Of a stretch of 64,000 nucleotides of DNA, positions 60,461 through 64,000 are shown one piece after another. The position numbers and the translations under genes were made by a program. Numbering within the stretch: position 1 is the first letter of the stretch; each line of letters opens with the position of its first letter. The stretch is from the NCBI GenBank assembly GCA_946800325.1, contig CAMPEJ010000002.1, positions 248,001 through 312,000 on the forward strand, read 5' to 3'. A model generated the notes under the pieces. It searched no databases, was not told the DNA's origin, and saw only the letters and a program-made list of their open reading frames with translations. Origin of the DNA: Luzula sylvatica (lineage: Eukaryota > Streptophyta > Magnoliopsida > Poales > Juncaceae).

Positions 60461-63400
60461 GTGTTTGTAAATTTTGGTAAAATGTTATGTGGTAAAAGAT
60501 ACGATTCAAATGATCTCAAAATACGTTATTTGAACTCCCCAAAGCATAAACAGATTGTTTTGAATCGAAAAACAAACTTTCTGTTTGTAAATTTGGGTGA
60601 AATGTTATGTGGTAAAAGATACGATTCAAATGATCTCAAAATACGTTATTTGAACTCCCCAAAGTATAAACAAATTGTTTTGAATCGAAAAACAAACTTT
60701 CTTAGTGTTTGTAAATTTTGGTAAAATGTTATGTGGTAAAATATACGATTCAAATGATCTCAAAATACGTTATTTGAACTCCCCAAAGCATAAACAGATT
60801 GTTTTGAATCGAAAAACAAACTTTCTTAGTGTTTGTAAATTTTGGTGAAATGTTATGTGGTAAAAGATACGATTCAAATGATCTCAAAATACGTTATTTG
60901 AACTCCCCAAAGCATAAACAGATTGTTTTGAATCGAAAAACAAACTTTCTTAGTGTTTGTAAATTTTGGTGAAATGTTATGTGGTAAAAGATACGATTCA
61001 AATGATCTCAAAATACGTTATTTGAACTCCCCAAAGCATAAACAAATTGTTTTGAACCGAAAAACAAACTTTCTTAGTGTTTGTAAATTTTGGTAAAATG
61101 TTATGTGGTAAAAGATACGATTCAAATGATCTCAAAATACGTTATTTGAACTCCCCAAAGCATAAACAGATTGTTTTGAATCGAAAAACAAACTTTCTTA
61201 GTGTTTGTAAATTTTGGTGAAATGTTATGTGGTAAAAGATACGATTCAAATGATCTCAAAATACGTTATTTGAACTCCCCAAAGCATAAACAAATTGTTT
61301 TGAATCGAAAAACAAACTTTCTTAGTGTTTGTAAATTTTGGTAAAATGTTATGTGGTAAAATATACGATTCAAATGATCTCAAAATACGTTATTTGAATT
61401 CCCCAAAGCATAAACAGATTGTTTTGAATCGAAAAACAAACTTTCTTAGTGTTTGTAAATTTTGGTGAAATGTTATGTGGTAAAAGATACGATTCAAATG
61501 ATCTCAAAATACGTTATTTGAACTCCCCAAAGCAATTGTTTTGAATCGAAAAACAAACTTTCTTAGTGTTTGTAAATTTTGGTAAAATGTTATGTGGTAA
61601 AAGATACGATTCAAATGATCTCAAAATACGTTATTTGAACTCCCCAAAGCATAAACAGATTGTTTTGAATCGAAAAACAAACTTTCTGTTTGTAAATTTG
61701 GGTGAAATGTTATGTGGTAAAAGATACGATTCAAATGATCTCAAAATACGTTATTTGAACTCCCCGAAGTATAAACAAATTGTTTTGAATCGAAAAAAAA
61801 ACTTTCTTAGTGTTTGTAAATTTTGGTAAAATGTTATGTGGTAAAATATACGATTCAAATGATCTCAAAATACGTTATTTGAACTCCCCAGAGCATAAAC
61901 AGATTGTTTTGAATCGAAAAACAAACTTTCTAAGTGTTTGTAAATTTTGGTGAAATGTTATGTGGTAAAAGATACGATTCAAATGATCTCAAAATACGTT
62001 ATTTGAACTCCCCAAAGCATAAACAGATTCTTTTGAATCGAAAAACAAACTTTCTTAGTGTTTGTAAATTTTGGTGAAATGTTATGTGGTAAAAGATACG
62101 ATTCAAATGATCTCAAAATACGTTATTTGAACTCCCCAAAGCATAAACAAATTGTTTTGAATCGAAAAACAAACTTTCTTAGTGTTTGTAAATTTTGGTA
62201 AAATGTTATGTGGTAAAAGATACGATTCAAATGATCTCAAAATACGTTATTTGAACTCCCCAAAGCATAAACAGATTGTTTTGAATCGAAAAACAAACTT
62301 TCTTAGTGTTTGTAAATTTTGGTGAAATGTTATGTGGTAAAAGATACGATACAAATGATCTCAAAATACGTTATTTGAACTCCCCAAAGCATAAACAAAT
62401 TGTTTTGAATCGAAAAACAAACTTTCTTAGTGTTTGTAAATTTTGGTAAAATGTTATGTGGTAAAATATACGATTCAAATGATCTCAAAATACGTTATTT
62501 GAACTCCCCAAAGCATAAACATATTGTTTTGAATCGAAAAACAAACTTTCTTAGTGTTTGTAAATTTTGGTGAAATGTTATGTGGTAAAAGATACGATTC
62601 AAATGATCTCAAAATACGTTATTTGAACTCCCGAAAGCATAAACAGATTGTTTTAAATCAAAAAACAAACTTTCTTAGTGTTTGTAAATTTTGTTGAAAT
62701 GTTATGTAGTAAAGGATACGATTCGAATGATCTCAAAATACGTTATTTGAACTCCCCAAAGCATAAACAGATTGTTTTGAATCGAAAAACAAACTGTCTT
62801 AGTGTTTGTAAATTTTGGTGAAATGTTATCTGGAAAAAGATACGATTCAAATGATCTCAAAATACGTTATTTGAACTCCCCAAAGCATAAACAAATTGTT
62901 TTGAATCGAAAAACAAACTTTCCTAGTGTTTGTAAATTGTGGTGAAATGTTATGTGGTAAAAGATACGATTCAAATGATCTCAAAATACGTTATTTGAAC
63001 TCCCCAAAGCATAAACAAATTATTTTTAATCGAAAAACAAACTTTCTTAGTGTTTGTAAATTTTGGTGAAATGTTATGTGGTAAAAGATACGATTCAAAT
63101 GATCTCAAAATACGTTATTTGAACTCCCCAAAGCATAAACAGATTGTTTTGAATCGAAAAACAAACTTTCGTAGTGTTTGTAAATTTTGGTGAAATGTTA
63201 TGTGGTACGAGATACGATTCAAATGATCTCAAAATACGTTATTTGAACTCCCCAAAGCATAAACAAATTGTTTTGAATCGAAAAACAATCTTTCTTAGTG
63301 TTTGTAAATTTTGGTAAAATGTTATGTGGTAAAAGATACGATTCAAATGATCTCAAAATACGTTATTTGAACTCCCCAAAGCATAAACAGATTGTTTTGA

Positions 63401-64000
63401 ATCGAAAAACAAACTTTCTTAGTGTTTGTAAATTTGGGTGAAATGTTATGTGGTAAAAGATACGATTCAAATGATCTCAAAATACGTTATTTGAACTCCC
63501 CAAAGTATAAACAAATTGTTTTGAATCGAAAAACAAACTTTCTTAGTGTTTGTAAATTTTGGTAAAATGTTATGTGGTAAAATATACGATTCGAATGATC
63601 TCAAAATACGTTATTTGAACTCCCCAAAGCATAAACAGATTGTTTTGAATCGAAAAACAAACTTTCTTAGTGTTTGAAAATTTTGGTGAAATGTTATGGT
63701 AAAAGATACGATTCAAATGATCTCAAAATACGTTATTTGAACTCCCCAAAGCATAAACAGATTGTTTTGAATCGAAAAACAAACTTTCTTAGTGTTTGTA
63801 AATTTTGGTGAAATGTTATGTGGTAAAGGATACGATTCAAATGATCTCAAAATACGTTATTTGAACTCTCCAAAGCATAAACAAATTGTTTTGAATCGAA
63901 AAACAAACTTTCTTAGTGTTTGTAAATTTTGGTGAAATGTTATGTAGTAAAAGATATGATTCAAATGATCTCAAAATACGTTATTTGAACTCCCCAAAGC
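60461..64000 (+). repeat. Right-end HOR segment, partly degenerate order
   Basis: Two landmarks 1105 bp apart (nine monomers minus 7 and 4 bp), the second carrying private changes (CCCCGAAGTATAAAC, GAAAAAAAAAC). Then the CCCGAAAGC, TGTCTTAG, TATCTGG, AATTGTGG and TTCGTAGTG variants follow in the usual order up to about 63290. After that the sequence switches to an AATTTGGGTG monomer instead of the 163-bp one. Several private variants occur here (GATTCTTTTG near 62028, a monomer lacking 2 bp at 63698, AACTCTCC near 63867), suggesting less recent homogenisation. Confidence 0.72.

Larger units (their letters stand above)
14762..64000 (+). repeat. 124-bp satellite array, right block
   Basis: About 49.2 kb of uninterrupted satellite, all in one orientation and continuing past the window. 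Monomer identity is high, and diagnostic variants (short and long monomers plus private substitutions) recur in a constant order, defining higher-order repeat units of unequal length. No second transposon, gene or unrelated insertion was found. The short open frames that occur in it all follow from monomer lengths divisible by three and start at non-ATG codons. Confidence 0.97.

Noticed and set aside
2584..61829. Repeated 87-residue and 61-65-residue plus-strand open frames and 63-residue minus-strand frames across the array
   Set aside because: They are translations of satellite monomers. They stay open only where a 120-bp (4-bp deletion) or 125-bp monomer happens to keep or shift the frame. 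The plus-strand frames I checked start at GTG and not ATG. There is no promoter or codon bias, and they recur identically wherever the monomer variant recurs.
1..64000. CRISPR-like array or prokaryotic repeat system
   Set aside because: The 124-bp units are contiguous, with no unique spacers and no cas genes. The inserted element is a eukaryotic LTR retrotransposon.

Overview
The window is nuclear DNA from a eukaryote, almost certainly a land plant. Nearly 90% of it is one AT-rich tandem satellite in a single head-to-tail orientation. The array is interrupted once, by a young LTR retrotransposon whose primer binding site resembles the one plant Ty3/gypsy elements of the Athila/Tat type use with tRNA-Asp. 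No bacterial, organellar, rRNA, tRNA or host protein-coding gene was recognised. The species cannot be named from this sequence.

Layout: 1-7846 satellite; 7847-14756 retrotransposon (6910 bp), with a 5-bp target duplication AAAAC on each side; 14757-64000 satellite. The array runs off both ends of the window. The basic monomer is 124 bp (reference copy 401-524, about 29% GC, three CpG sites). About 57.1 kb of array corresponds to roughly 460 monomers. Length variants serve as markers: 117 bp (7-bp deletion), 120 bp (4-bp deletion), 122 bp (2-bp deletion), 125 bp (1-bp insertion), 112 bp, 77 bp (creates GTTAAC) and 163 bp (internal GATTCAAAT expansion). The markers recur in a fixed order, so the array has a long higher-order repeat (HOR). 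Its units differ in length through internal tandem duplications and deletions, mostly in whole monomers. Measured from the two-monomer landmark at 15014, successive intervals are 6863, 4562, 1599, 1599, 8053, 5304, 7908, 4490, 2104, 2965 and 1105 bp. The six 163-bp monomers each start exactly 1271 bp after such a landmark.

The retrotransposon has LTRs of 2148 and 2147 bp (TG...CA, 6-bp terminal inverted repeat TGATAA/TTATCA) that differ at only two substitutions and one 1-bp indel by eye. It has a primer binding site, one 396-codon ORF, a polypurine tract abutting the 3' LTR, and several RNA hairpins downstream of the ORF. It has no protease, reverse transcriptase, RNase H or integrase, so it must be mobilised in trans. 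The insertion site has an uninterrupted paralogous counterpart one HOR unit downstream (21620-21624). Subtracting the element plus one target copy restores the spacing exactly (1994 bp in both), so the insertion is younger than the HOR duplication.

The most interesting material is the HOR architecture with its datable crossovers, the nested dyad symmetries in the monomer, and three features of the non-autonomous element: an unrecognised acidic ORF, a 17-bp copy of the polypurine tract inside that ORF, and a pair of hairpins showing a compensatory base-pair change. No new enzymatic system was found.
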